NCBI RefSeq assembly: GCF_003837805.1
Contig: NZ_RQIT01000017.1
Span: 1 to 64,000 of the forward strand
From: Bradyrhizobium sp. RP6
GTDB taxonomy: Bacteria; Pseudomonadota; Alphaproteobacteria; Rhizobiales; Xanthobacteraceae
Direction of reading: 5' to 3'
DNA: 64,000 nucleotides
The translations under genes were made by a program, and so were the position numbers. Of the stretch, positions 53,274 to 62,065 are shown piece by piece (the first letter of the stretch is position 1; each line of letters starts with the position of its first letter). The notes below the pieces were generated by a model that was not told the DNA's origin, did not search any database, and was given only the letters and a program-made list of their open reading frames with translations.

Positions 53274-54164
53274 ATGGCGTATGAGACGATCAAATACGAG
53301 GTCGCCGAGCAGATCCTCACGATCACGCTGAATCGGCCCGACAAGCTCAACGCCTTCAACGCGCAGATGCAAGCAGAGCTGATCGACGCGTTCGACGCGG
53401 CCGACAAGGACGACAACGTCCGCGCCATTATCGTCACCGGCGCCGGCCGCGGTTTTTGCGCGGGCGCGGATCTTTCGTCCGGTGCCGACACGTTCGACCG
53501 CGACGCGCGGCGGGGGCCTGTAAGGCGTTTGGCCGACGGCAAGGTCGATTACAGCGATCCGCAGGTTCGCGACGGCGGCGGCCAGGTCACCTTGCGCATC
53601 TTCAAGTGCCTCAAGCCGGTCATCGCCGCGGTGAACGGGCCTGCCGTCGGCATCGGCGTCACCATGCAGCTCGCGATGGATATCCGCATTGCCTCGGAGG
53701 CCGCGCGGTTCGGCTTCGTGTTCTCCCAGCGCGGCATCGTGCCGGAGGCCGCCTCGAGTTGGTTCCTGCCGCGCATCGTCGGCATCTCGCAGGCGTTGGA
53801 ATGGTGCTATTCGGGCCGGGTCTTCCCGGCGCAGGAGGCACTCGCCGGGCGTCTCGTCAGCAAGGTCGTCGCGCCGGATGATCTCCTGCCAACCGCCCGC
53901 GCGCTCGCCAAGGAATTTGCCGCGAAGACCGCGCCGGTCTCGGTCGCGCTGATCCGCCAGATGATGTGGCGCATGATGGGGGCGGACGATCCGATGGAGG
54001 CCCACAAGGTCGACAGTCGCGGCATCTACGCCCGCGGCCGCTCCGGCGACGTCAAGGAAGGCGTGGTGTCGTTCCTGGAAAAGCGTCCCGCGCAGTTCAA
54101 GGACAAGGTATCGACCGACATGCCGGATTATTTCCCGTGGTGGACGGAACGGGAGTACAAGTAA
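53274..54164 (+). CDS. Enoyl-CoA hydratase/isomerase (crotonase family)
   Basis: A 296-residue cytoplasmic crotonase. The oxyanion-hole segments are GAGRGFCAGADLS and AAVNGPAVGIGVTMQLAMD. The catalytic region EAASSWFLPRIVG has glutamate in the usual hydratase position. The start at ATG 53274 has AAGGAAGGAAA upstream; the frame to 53208 reads repeat sequence. It may degrade the acyl part released by the amidases, but it could also be independent. Confidence 0.9.
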   Translation: MAYETIKYEVAEQILTITLNRPDKLNAFNAQMQAELIDAFDAADKDDNVRAIIVTGAGRGFCAGADLSSGADTFDRDARRGPVRRLADGKVDYSDPQVRDGGGQVTLRIFKCLKPVIAAVNGPAVGIGVTMQLAMDIRIASEAARFGFVFSQRGIVPEAASSWFLPRIVGISQALEWCYSGRVFPAQEALAGRLVSKVVAPDDLLPTARALAKEFAAKTAPVSVALIRQMMWRMMGADDPMEAHKVDSRGIYARGRSGDVKEGVVSFLEKRPAQFKDKVSTDMPDYFPWWTEREYK

Positions 54165-54299
54165 AGACGACCCAGCGCGCCATAACGTGCAACTCGGCTG
54201 TTTGATCCATGCCAAGCGCGCATGGACAATGGGCCGACATCCTGCTGCATCGCAAAATCACATTGCGGTATCGTCCGCCCCGTACAGGGAAGCGATACG

Positions 54300-54746
54300 A
54301 TGCAACTTTGCCTGCGAATGGCGGCTCTCGCGCCACTCGTCCTTGCCGGCTGCGCCGGGCAGGACGCAGAGTGGGCGCAGCGCGGACGGGCCAGCCTGAT
54401 CGGTCTGGATCAGTCGGCGATCCGCATGTGCGCCGGCTTGCCGGCCGGAACCGCCAAGGACGGCTCGGGCGAGATCTGGATGTACGAGCACGCTGCGAGT
54501 CCGCCCGGCGGGATCGCGCCGCCCACACTGACGCTTCCGCCCGGTCTGAATATCGGAGGCCAGGCGCCTTCAGGCTATTGTCGCGTCCAGCTGCGCTTCG
54601 TTTGCGGCAAGGTCACGGAGGTGCAATATGCCGGGAATACCGACATTGGAAGTGCGCGTGACGCCGCCTGTGGCCAGATCGTGAAAACTTGCCTCGGCTA
54701 TGGAGCCGGTGGCCGCGAAGCCGTCGCGCGGGCGTCACATCAGTAG
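54300..54746 (+). CDS. Lipoprotein of unknown function
   Basis: A 148-residue protein. The leader MQLCLRMAALAPLVLAGCAG contains the lipobox LAGC. The mature part has several cysteines (MCAGL, YCRVQLRFVCGK, DAACGQ, KTCLGYG), and the segment RASLIGLDQSAIRMCAGLPAG is the size and layout of SmpA/OmlA-like modules. Its end overlaps the convergent quinone oxidoreductase gene by 12 bases. The start at ATG 54300 was chosen because the lipobox is at the right distance. Confidence 0.75.
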   Translation: MQLCLRMAALAPLVLAGCAGQDAEWAQRGRASLIGLDQSAIRMCAGLPAGTAKDGSGEIWMYEHAASPPGGIAPPTLTLPPGLNIGGQAPSGYCRVQLRFVCGKVTEVQYAGNTDIGSARDAACGQIVKTCLGYGAGGREAVARASHQ

Positions 54747-55709
54747 CGCGACCCGCCCGATCGCCTTGCGATCGATCAACAGCCGCATCGCCTTCGCATG
54801 GTCCTCCAGTGGCAGGCGATGCGAGACGTTGGGGCGCAGCTTGCCCTCCTCCGCCCATTGCAGCAGCATCTTTAGGCGCGCTTCGCCAAGCGCAGGATTT
54901 CTCCGCACCGCTTCGCCGGCGCGCACACCGAGCACGCTGGCGCCCTTGATCAGCAGCAGATTGGTCCTGGCCGAGCCGATGCCGCCGGTGAAGCCGATCA
55001 CGAGGAGCCGAGCGCCCCAGGCGATGCAGCGCATCGAGTCTTCAAAGACCTGGCCGCCGACGGGGTCGAACACGACGTCCGCGCCGCGCCCCCCGGTGAT
55101 GCGCTTGACGGCATCGCGAAAGGACTCGCGGTCGTAGCGTACGAGATGATCGGCGCCGCGCGATTTCGCGATCGCAAGCTTCTCGTCGCTTGAAGCCGTC
55201 GCAATCACGATCGCGCCCAGCATCTTGCCGATCTCGACCGCGGCCAGCCCGACGCCGCCGCCGGCACCATGCACCAGCAGCACCTCACCCGGCTCGACCC
55301 GGCCGCGATCGATCAGCGCGTGATACGCGGTGCCATGACCGGCAAGATAAGTCGCGGCCTCGGCGTAGTCGAACGTCGATGGCATCGGCGTGAGTTGGGC
55401 CGGCGTTACCGCCACTTCATCAGCGAAGGCACCATGGCGCATCTTGACGATGACCTTGTCGCCAACCGCAACGCCGCTTGCCTCCGATCCCACCTCGGTG
55501 ACATCGCCGGCAGCTTCCATCCCGGGCGTGAACGGCAGTTCAGGCTTCAGCTGATAGTCGCCGGCCGCCATCAGCACGTCAGGGAAATTCAGGCCGGCGG
55601 CGCGGATCGCGACGCGCACCTCGCCCGGCTTCAGAGCGCGCGAGGCAAACTCCTCCAGCCGCAACGTCTCGGGCGCACCGAGCGCGCGGCAGACGACAGC
55701 GCGCACCAT
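54735..55709 (-). CDS. NADPH:quinone oxidoreductase family protein (zinc-free MDR)
   Basis: A 324-residue medium-chain reductase. Landmarks are AAGLNFPDVLMAAGDYQLKP, PFTPGMEAAGDVTEVG and the NADP turn HGAGGGVGLAAVEI. Catalytic zinc ligands of true alcohol dehydrogenases are absent, as in QorA. The start ATG shares one base with the stop of the upstream isomerase gene (TGATG), so the two are coupled. Confidence 0.92.
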   Translation of the reverse strand: MVRAVVCRALGAPETLRLEEFASRALKPGEVRVAIRAAGLNFPDVLMAAGDYQLKPELPFTPGMEAAGDVTEVGSEASGVAVGDKVIVKMRHGAFADEVAVTPAQLTPMPSTFDYAEAATYLAGHGTAYHALIDRGRVEPGEVLLVHGAGGGVGLAAVEIGKMLGAIVIATASSDEKLAIAKSRGADHLVRYDRESFRDAVKRITGGRGADVVFDPVGGQVFEDSMRCIAWGARLLVIGFTGGIGSARTNLLLIKGASVLGVRAGEAVRRNPALGEARLKMLLQWAEEGKLRPNVSHRLPLEDHAKAMRLLIDRKAIGRVALLM

Positions 55710-56317
55710 CAGGCCGCGCTCGCCTTGCTGCGCAGCAGCGCCTCGCGGATCAACGGCAGGCGATCATTTCCGAAATACATGTCGGTCTTGTTCACGAAGA
55801 TGGTCGGCGAGCCGAAGCCGCCGCGGGCGACGACCTCTTCAGTGTTCGCCTTGAGCTGGTCCTTGATCCCCTGCTCCGAAATCCCGGCGAAGAATTTCTG
55901 CTCGTCGATGCCAACCTTCCTGCAAATCTCGGCAAGCACCACGTCCTGCGAAATATCCTTGTCCTCGCCCCAATAGGCCTCGAACACCGCCGTTGCGAAC
56001 GGCACCATGTCCTTGCCGAGCCAGATGCAGCCGCGCATGGCCTTGACGCTGTTCACCGGAAACACCGTGGGTGGCATCTTGATCGACAGGCCGGCCGAGC
56101 GCGCCCAGTCCTGAAGATCCTTTTTCATGTAGCGCGCCTTCAGCGGAACCGGCTTTTCGCGCTGGGCGTAGACGCTCGGATTGACCGTGTTGAAGATGCC
56201 GCCGACCAGGATCGGCCGCCAGGTGATCTCGGCGCCCAGCTCCTTGGCCAGCGGCTGGATGTTGTGGAAGGCGAGATAGGTCCAGGGGCTGGAACAGTCG
56301 AAGAAGAATTCGATCAT
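55709..56317 (-). CDS. DsbA-family 2-hydroxychromene-2-carboxylate isomerase-like protein
   Basis: A 202-residue thioredoxin-fold protein. The opening EFFFDCSSPWTYLAFHNIQ and the closing GGFGSPTIFVN are the signatures of the glutathione-dependent isomerase group (kappa-class GST related). It could isomerise an aromatic ring-cleavage product or act as a GST. The start at ATG 56317 is preferred; the in-frame extension to 56383 (MLRRFAPRND) is translated repeat sequence. Confidence 0.9.
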   Translation of the reverse strand: MIEFFFDCSSPWTYLAFHNIQPLAKELGAEITWRPILVGGIFNTVNPSVYAQREKPVPLKARYMKKDLQDWARSAGLSIKMPPTVFPVNSVKAMRGCIWLGKDMVPFATAVFEAYWGEDKDISQDVVLAEICRKVGIDEQKFFAGISEQGIKDQLKANTEEVVARGGFGSPTIFVNKTDMYFGNDRLPLIREALLRSKASAA

Positions 56318-56352
56318 GGCATTTCCTTGTTTGTTTGTCCCGCTCTCTCCTC

Positions 56353-56438
56353 CGTCATTGCGAGGAGCGAAGCGACGAAGCAATCCAGAGTCCCTCCGTG
56401 GAAAGATTCTGGAATGCTCCGCTTCGCTCGCAATGACG
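56353..56438. repeat. Palindromic intergenic repeat, family E copy 1
   Basis: CGTCATTGCGAGGAGCGAAG on the left pairs with CTTCGCTCGCAATGACG on the right. A second copy lies at 58964-59050. Frames read through it produce spurious N-terminal extensions. Confidence 0.85.
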
Positions 56439-56453
56439 GGATGGAGCGGAAGT

Positions 56454-57155
56454 CTACTTCCTTCCCAACACTTCCTTAGCCCTTTGCCCGAACATGATCT
56501 TGCGTGATTCCTCGTCGAACGGCTCTTTCACGAACTTGCCGATCGCGAGCCCGGCCTGCACCTGCGGCCTCGCACGAACCTCGGCATACCAGCGTTTCAC
56601 GTTCGGATAGTCGTCGAGTGTAAAGCCTTGCGCCTTGTGGGTCATGGTCCATGGGAAGCAGGCGATATCGGCGATGGAATAGTCGCCGGCGACAAAAGCC
56701 CCGGTCTTGCCGAGCTGGCGATCGAGCACGCCGTAGAGCCGCGCTGCCTCGTCGCGATAGCGTTCGATCGCATAGGGGATCTTCTCCGCCGCGTAGAGCG
56801 CAAAATGCCCATGCTGGCCGAGCATCGGTCCGAGCCCGGCCATCTGCCACATCACCCATTGGATGGCGGTCGAGCGCCCGCGCAGGTCCGTTGGCAAGAA
56901 CCGGCCGGTCTTCTCCGCGAGATAGATCAGGATGGCGCCGGTCTCGAAGGCCGAGAACGGCGGCCCGCCGTCGGCAGGATCGTGATCGACGATGGCCGGG
57001 ATACGGTTGTTCGGGGAGATCGCGAGAAACTCCGGGTTGAACTGCTCGCCGGCGCGGATGTTCACGGGCTTCACGCTGTAGGGAAGCCCGAGTTCCTCCA
57101 GCATGATCGAGATTTTCCAGCCATTCGGGGTCGGCGCGTAATAGAGATCGATCAC
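56454..57155 (-). CDS. Glutathione S-transferase family protein (YfcG-like)
   Basis: A 233-residue protein with an N-terminal thioredoxin domain (LYYAPTPNGWKISIMLEELG, then SPNNRIPAIVD) and an all-helical C-terminal domain (DYSIADIACFPW). The NxxK and NNRIPAI layout is that of YfcG/Ure2-like disulfide-bond oxidoreductases. The start is uncertain: no ATG fits the conserved N-terminus, so GTG at 57155 (VIDLYYAP) is used; the frame is open to 57374. Confidence 0.85.
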   Translation of the reverse strand: MIDLYYAPTPNGWKISIMLEELGLPYSVKPVNIRAGEQFNPEFLAISPNNRIPAIVDHDPADGGPPFSAFETGAILIYLAEKTGRFLPTDLRGRSTAIQWVMWQMAGLGPMLGQHGHFALYAAEKIPYAIERYRDEAARLYGVLDRQLGKTGAFVAGDYSIADIACFPWTMTHKAQGFTLDDYPNVKRWYAEVRARPQVQAGLAIGKFVKEPFDEESRKIMFGQRAKEVLGRK

Positions 57156-57286
57156 GACCTTTCCATTGGCCTTTCCCTGGCCTTCCCTGTCGTCGCCTCC
57201 GCATAGAGAGCGACTTTTGTTGTTCTGTACCTCGACGTTAGGACATGGCAGGAAGGGGCGCAACACAACCTGCCGGGAGGGCCGCC

Positions 57287-58309
57287 ATGCTGTTTCCAAC
57301 CACGATCGCCGGCTCCTTGCCGAAGCCGGAATGGCTGGCCGAACCCAACATGCTCTGGGCGCCCTGGAAGTCACAGGCCGACGAGCTGCTCCGGGCCAAG
57401 CGCGATGCGACCTTGATCTGGCTGAAGATCCAGGAGGATGCCAGCATCGACATCGTCACCGAGGGCGAGCAGGCCCGGCAGCATTTCGTCCACGGCTTCC
57501 TGGAGAAGATCGAGGGCATCGATTTCGCCCACAAGGTCGAGATGGGCATCCGCAAGGACCGCTACAAGGCGATGGTGCCGCAGGTGGTCGCCCCGCTCCG
57601 GCTCAAGGGACGCGTCCATGACTTCGAGGCCCGCGTGGCGCGTACTCATACGAAGAAGAAGCTGAAGTTCACCCTGCCCGGCCCAATGACCATCATCGAC
57701 ACCATTGCCGATCGCTACTATGGCGACCGCGTGAAGATGGCCTTTGCCTTCGCCGAGCTGCTCAACGAGGAGGCCAAGGCGTTGCAAGCCGACGGCGTCG
57801 ATCTCGTGCAGTTCGACGAGCCGGCCTTCAACGTCTACATGGACGAGGTCAACGACTGGGGCATCAAGGCGCTGGAGCGCGCCGCGCAGGGCCTCACTTG
57901 CGCCACCGCCGTTCACATCTGCTACGGCTACGGCATCAAGGCGAACACCGACTGGAAGGAAACACTCGGTGCGCAATGGCGGCAGTACGAGCAGATCTTC
58001 CCGGCAATCGACGCGAGCCCGATCCAGCAGGTTGCGATCGAGTGCCGCAATTCCAAGGTGCCGCTCGACCTGCTGGCGCTGCTCAAGACCAAGATCGTGC
58101 AGGCCGGCGTGATAGACGTCGCCAGCGACACGGTGGAGACCGCCGAGGACGTCGTCCAGGTGATCGATGCGGTGTCGAAATTCGTGCCCAAGAGCAACAT
58201 CATCGCCACCACCAATTGCGGCATGGCGCCGATGCGGCGGGAGATCGCCGAAGCCAAGCTGATGGCGCTCGGCGCCGGCGCCGCGCTGGCGCGCGAGAGA
58301 CTGGGCTGA
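57287..58309 (+). CDS. Methionine synthase, MetE C-terminal type (short, core-MetE)
   Basis: A 340-residue protein made of the C-terminal catalytic barrel of cobalamin-independent methionine synthase only. Zinc and homocysteine ligands are H210, C212, E252 and C311 (VHICYG, IECRN, TNCGM). Full-length MetE has about 750 residues, so this is the short form; related core enzymes need a partner or a different methyl donor. No DUF1852/MesX partner gene is in the window. The start at ATG 57287 has GGGAGG upstream. It is divergent from the GST gene. Confidence 0.88.
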   Translation: MLFPTTIAGSLPKPEWLAEPNMLWAPWKSQADELLRAKRDATLIWLKIQEDASIDIVTEGEQARQHFVHGFLEKIEGIDFAHKVEMGIRKDRYKAMVPQVVAPLRLKGRVHDFEARVARTHTKKKLKFTLPGPMTIIDTIADRYYGDRVKMAFAFAELLNEEAKALQADGVDLVQFDEPAFNVYMDEVNDWGIKALERAAQGLTCATAVHICYGYGIKANTDWKETLGAQWRQYEQIFPAIDASPIQQVAIECRNSKVPLDLLALLKTKIVQAGVIDVASDTVETAEDVVQVIDAVSKFVPKSNIIATTNCGMAPMRREIAEAKLMALGAGAALARERLG

Positions 58310-58334
58310 CGCCGGTGATCCGCGGCGTACTCTG

Positions 58335-58952
58335 TTAGTCCAGAGCGGTCGGATGCAGCGCCGGTCGATATCCGGCGCTGAACGCCCGCAGCGTCGACGG
58401 GGGCGTCAGCAGCATCGGACGCTCCAGCGCGTGGTCGGCGCGGGCGTAGCCGGCCGGCGACCAAAGCAGCGGCTGGCCTTTCATCACAAGAAAGCTCTGC
58501 TCGCCCTGCTGCACCATCGCGCCGTCGGGTAAGTCTGCGAGCGGCCCTCGCAGCGCGTGCAACCGCTTGCGGCCACGATCGAGACGCTCCAGGTGCAGCT
58601 TTGCGTCCATCGCCTTTGCGCTCACCTTGCTTGCGCCGTTTCCCCTCTCCCATGCCGCGCGAAACCGGTTGGCATCGTCACGCCGGCAGAAGAAGCATGG
58701 GCGATGTCCGGCAGCAAAGGCAGTGGCTTCATCGAGGAAGAACAGCTCGGTCCAGCTCCGCCGCGCCATCACCGGCCGCCGCCAGCCGCGGAACTCGCAC
58801 AGACAAATGATCCAGGCCGGCGACGACCATCGCTTCTTCAGCAGCGTCTTCGTTGCGGGATCGTGGATGATGCCGCGGTTGCCGGTGAACAGGCCGCGAT
58901 GCGGCGTGGCGATGATGTCGCCGGTCGGGGTGACACGGTTTTGCAGGGGCAT
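58335..58952 (-). CDS. Conserved hypothetical protein with CxxC
   Basis: A 205-residue protein that opens MPLQNRVTPTGDIIATPHRG and has GHRPCFFCRRDDA near the middle (two cysteines in CFFC), then HLERLDRGRKRLHALRGPLADLPDGAMV. No family function is known to me. The start at ATG 58952 is chosen because the frame extension to 59060 is translated repeat (family E). Confidence 0.75.
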   Translation of the reverse strand: MPLQNRVTPTGDIIATPHRGLFTGNRGIIHDPATKTLLKKRWSSPAWIICLCEFRGWRRPVMARRSWTELFFLDEATAFAAGHRPCFFCRRDDANRFRAAWERGNGASKVSAKAMDAKLHLERLDRGRKRLHALRGPLADLPDGAMVQQGEQSFLVMKGQPLLWSPAGYARADHALERPMLLTPPSTLRAFSAGYRPALHPTALD

Positions 58953-58963
58953 GGTGCCTCGAC

Positions 58964-59050
58964 CGGTCATTGCGAGGAGCGGAGCGACGAAGCAACCAGA
59001 TTGCTTCCGCGGGAAGATTCTGGATTGCTTCGCTGCGCTCGCAATGACCG
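58964..59050. repeat. Palindromic intergenic repeat, family E copy 2
   Basis: CGGTCATTGCGAGGAGCGGA on the left and TGCGCTCGCAATGACCG on the right, the same family as 56353-56438. It lies between the hypothetical gene and gpt. Confidence 0.85.
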
Positions 59051-59056
59051 GAATGA

Positions 59057-59584
59057 TCACGCCGCGCCGTCACGCAGCGGCGGGTGGTAGGACAGCGCGG
59101 TGTCCCAGGGGAAGAAGATCCAGGTGTCCTGCGAGACTTCCGTGATGAAGGTGTCGACCAGGGGGCGTCCCATCGGCTTGGCGTAGACGGTGGCGAAATG
59201 CGCATCGGGCAGCATCTCGCGCACCAGCCTGCCGGTCTTGCCGGTGTCGACGAGGTCGTCGACGATCAGGAGCCCCTTGCCGGTGCCGCCGCCGAGCTTC
59301 ATCGCCGCTTCGGAAATGCCCTTGAGGACCTGGAGCTCGCCCTGCTTGTTGTGGTCGTAGCTCGCGATGCAGACCGTGTCGATCACGCGCACGCCGAGCT
59401 CGCGCGCCACGATCGCGGCCGGCACCAGGCCGCCGCGGGTGATCGCGATCACCGCGTGGAACGGACCGACTTCGTTGAGCCGCCAGGTCAGCGCCCGGCA
59501 ATCCCGGTGGAACTGGTCCCACGAGACCGGAAAGGCCTTGCCTGCCCGCTCCTGCGCACTCAGCTCCGGTGCTTCACCAGCCAT
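59057..59584 (-). CDS. gpt: Xanthine-guanine phosphoribosyltransferase
   Basis: A 175-residue purine-salvage enzyme that joins xanthine or guanine to PRPP. The PRPP loop is [34 protein letters not shown] supplies the first phosphate-binding region, and WIFFPWD the purine-side end. It is about the usual length plus a short N-terminal extension. The CinA-like gene lies upstream with 36 bases between and is transcribed in the same direction. Confidence 0.95.
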   Translation of the reverse strand: MAGEAPELSAQERAGKAFPVSWDQFHRDCRALTWRLNEVGPFHAVIAITRGGLVPAAIVARELGVRVIDTVCIASYDHNKQGELQVLKGISEAAMKLGGGTGKGLLIVDDLVDTGKTGRLVREMLPDAHFATVYAKPMGRPLVDTFITEVSQDTWIFFPWDTALSYHPPLRDGAA

Positions 59585-59620
59585 CGTCGTCTCCTGCTTC
59601 GTCCGCCGGCAAAGTCACTG

Positions 59621-60358
59621 CTAGCGGTTGATGTTCAATCCCGCCAGCATTTCCTTCACCGCGGCCATCGCCGCGGCCAGCTTCTCCGGATCGCGCGAGC
59701 GCACCACCAGATTGGTGTTCGGCTTCTGCTCCTCGTCCATGAAGGGATAGCTGCCGATGATGGTGTCGGGATGGGCCGTGGCGATCGCCCGCAGCGGGCC
59801 GCCGATGTCGCCCTCGCGCGCATTGGCGCGGACCGATTCGGAGAGCATGCGCACGCCCGATTTCAGCTTGGGCGAGACGATATCCATCATCGCCTGCATG
59901 ATCGACGGCACGCCGGCCATGACGATGACGTTGCCGATCTTGAAGCCGGGAGCGAGAATGGTGGCACTCTGGATCAGCTCGGCACCGTCGGGGATGCGGG
60001 CCATGCGCAGGCGGGCCTCGTTGAGGTCCTGCTCGCTCCAGCGCTCGCGGAAGCGGGCGACGACCTCCGGATGGTGATCGATACCGACGCCGAACGCCTT
60101 GGCCACGGCATCGGCGGTGATGTCGTCATGCGTCGGGCCGATGCCACCCGTGGTGAAGACGTAGCTGTAGCGATGCCGCAGTGCGTCCAGGGCGGCGATG
60201 ATGTCGGCCTCGTCGTCGGAGACGATCCGGACCTCCTTCAGGTCGATGCCGATATTGGTCAGGTATTCGGCGATGAAGCCGATATTCTTGTCCTTGGTCC
60301 GGCCGGACAGGATTTCGTCCCCAATGACCAGAATGCCCGCCGTGACGATGTCGCTCAT
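59621..60358 (-). CDS. CinA-type competence/damage-inducible protein A, MoaB-like domain only
   Basis: A 245-residue protein. The opening TAGILVIGDEILSGRTKDKN and TTGGIGPTHDDITADAVAKAFG are the MoCF-biosynthesis (MoaB/MogA) signature of CinA. The C-terminal nicotinamide-nucleotide deamidase domain of full CinA is absent. It may act as an ADP-ribose or NMN-type pyrophosphatase, as shown for related domains. It is transcribed with gpt. Confidence 0.9.
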   Translation of the reverse strand: MSDIVTAGILVIGDEILSGRTKDKNIGFIAEYLTNIGIDLKEVRIVSDDEADIIAALDALRHRYSYVFTTGGIGPTHDDITADAVAKAFGVGIDHHPEVVARFRERWSEQDLNEARLRMARIPDGAELIQSATILAPGFKIGNVIVMAGVPSIMQAMMDIVSPKLKSGVRMLSESVRANAREGDIGGPLRAIATAHPDTIIGSYPFMDEEQKPNTNLVVRSRDPEKLAAAMAAVKEMLAGLNINR

Positions 60359-60642
60359 GCCTTAAGTCCCTCACCTGTGACGCCGACTTTGCCGAGGTAA
60401 CACGTTGAAGTCACGCAGTTTTGCTTCTGAAATAAGCAGTCCTCAGCCATTTTTTCAGGCAAGCCGCCGGCCGTCCCCGGCAAATGCCCCTCCTCCATGC
60501 TTATCGCGCTGGCCCGGCCCTTGCTACCTCCTACGGAAGTCATGCACTCTTCACGGCATGGCCATAGGACGTTGCGGTCCTCAGCAAGGCCGAAACGACC
60601 TGATCAATGGCGCAACGCCTTGGGGGAGAACAGTCGGATTCT

Positions 60643-62061
60643 ATGGCAGTCGCGTTTGACGAAATGAATATTCCCGGCGGAGACCTTCGCCCCGCTTATC
60701 AGGAGCTGGCGCGCTGGCTCAAGGAAACGCCGCCCGAAGCCCTCGAATATCGGCGCCAGGAGGCCGAGCTCCTGTTCCGCCGGATCGGCATTACCTTCGC
60801 CGTCTACGGCGATTCCGAGTCGACCGAGCGCCTAATTCCCTTCGACGTGATCCCGCGGATCATGTCCGGCAAGGAATGGGCGCGACTGGAGAAGGGCCTG
60901 AAGCAGCGCGTGCGCGCGCTCAACATGTTCCTGCGCGACATCTATCACGGCCGCGACATCCTCCGCGCCGAGATCGTACCCGACGATCTGATCTTCCAGA
61001 ACCCGGTGTTCCGCCCGGAGATGAACGGCCAGCAAGTGCCGCATGACGTCTACGTGCACATCGCCGGCATCGACATCGTCCGGGTCGACGCCGAGGACTT
61101 CATCGTGCTGGAGGATAACGCCCGCACCCCCTCGGGCGTGTCCTACATGCTGGAGAACCGCGAGATCATGATGCGGCTGTTTCCGGATCTGTTCGCCCGC
61201 CACAGGGTGGCGCCGGTCGAGCGCTATCCGGACGAGTTGCTCGCAGCCCTGCGCTCGGTCGCGCCGCTGAGCGCATCCAGCGAGCCGACCGTCGCCCTGC
61301 TCACGCCCGGCGTCTACAACTCCGCCTATTACGAGCACTCGTTCCTCGCCGACAAGCTCGGCATCGAGTTGGTCGAAGGCCGCGACCTCATCGTCAAGAA
61401 CAACGAAGTGTTCATGCGAACGACGGAAGGGCTGAAGCGGGTCGACGTGATCTATCGCCGTGTCGACGACGATTTCCTCGATCCCCTCACCTTCCGTCCC
61501 GATTCCGTGCTCGGCGTCCCCGGGCTGATGTCGGCCTACGCGGCCGGCAACATCACGCTCGCCAACGCCGTCGGTACCGGCATCGCCGACGACAAGGCGA
61601 TCTACTCCTACATGCCTGATATCGTGAAGTTCTATCTCGGCGAGGAGCCGATCCTCAAGAACGTGCCGACCTGGCGCTGCCGCGAGCCGAAGGACCTCGC
61701 CTATGTGCTGGACAATCTGAGCGAGCTCGTCGTCAAGGAAGTGCACGGCTCCGGCGGCTACGGCATGCTGATCGGCCCCGCTGCGACCAAGGCGACGATC
61801 GAAGCGTTCCGCGACAAGCTCAAGCGCGAGCCGGAAGGTTTCATCGCGCAGCCGACGCTGGCGCTGTCGACTTGCCCGACCTGCACCGCATCCGGCCTCG
61901 CCCCGCGCCACGTCGACTTGCGGCCCTTCGTGCTCACGGGCAGCAAGAGCACCACCATCGTGCCCGGCGGGCTCACCCGCGTCGCGCTCAAGGAAGGCTC
62001 CCTGGTGGTGAATTCAAGCCAGGGCGGCGGCACCAAAGACACCTGGATCCTGGACGAGTAG
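60643..62061 (+). CDS. Circularly permuted type 2 ATP-grasp protein (DUF404/407)
   Basis: A 472-residue protein of the permuted ATP-grasp family (LARWLKETPPEALEYRRQEAE at the start, then the ATP-binding segments LVVKEVHGSGGYGMLIGP and FIAQPTLALSTC, and the closing SLVVNSSQGGGTKDTWILDE). It probably forms a carboxylate-amine or peptide-like bond. I prefer ATG 60643 over ATG 60607, neither with a strong ribosome site. The alpha-E gene follows after 4 bases. Confidence 0.9.
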   Translation: MAVAFDEMNIPGGDLRPAYQELARWLKETPPEALEYRRQEAELLFRRIGITFAVYGDSESTERLIPFDVIPRIMSGKEWARLEKGLKQRVRALNMFLRDIYHGRDILRAEIVPDDLIFQNPVFRPEMNGQQVPHDVYVHIAGIDIVRVDAEDFIVLEDNARTPSGVSYMLENREIMMRLFPDLFARHRVAPVERYPDELLAALRSVAPLSASSEPTVALLTPGVYNSAYYEHSFLADKLGIELVEGRDLIVKNNEVFMRTTEGLKRVDVIYRRVDDDFLDPLTFRPDSVLGVPGLMSAYAAGNITLANAVGTGIADDKAIYSYMPDIVKFYLGEEPILKNVPTWRCREPKDLAYVLDNLSELVVKEVHGSGGYGMLIGPAATKATIEAFRDKLKREPEGFIAQPTLALSTCPTCTASGLAPRHVDLRPFVLTGSKSTTIVPGGLTRVALKEGSLVVNSSQGGGTKDTWILDE

Positions 62062-62065
62062 AGAG

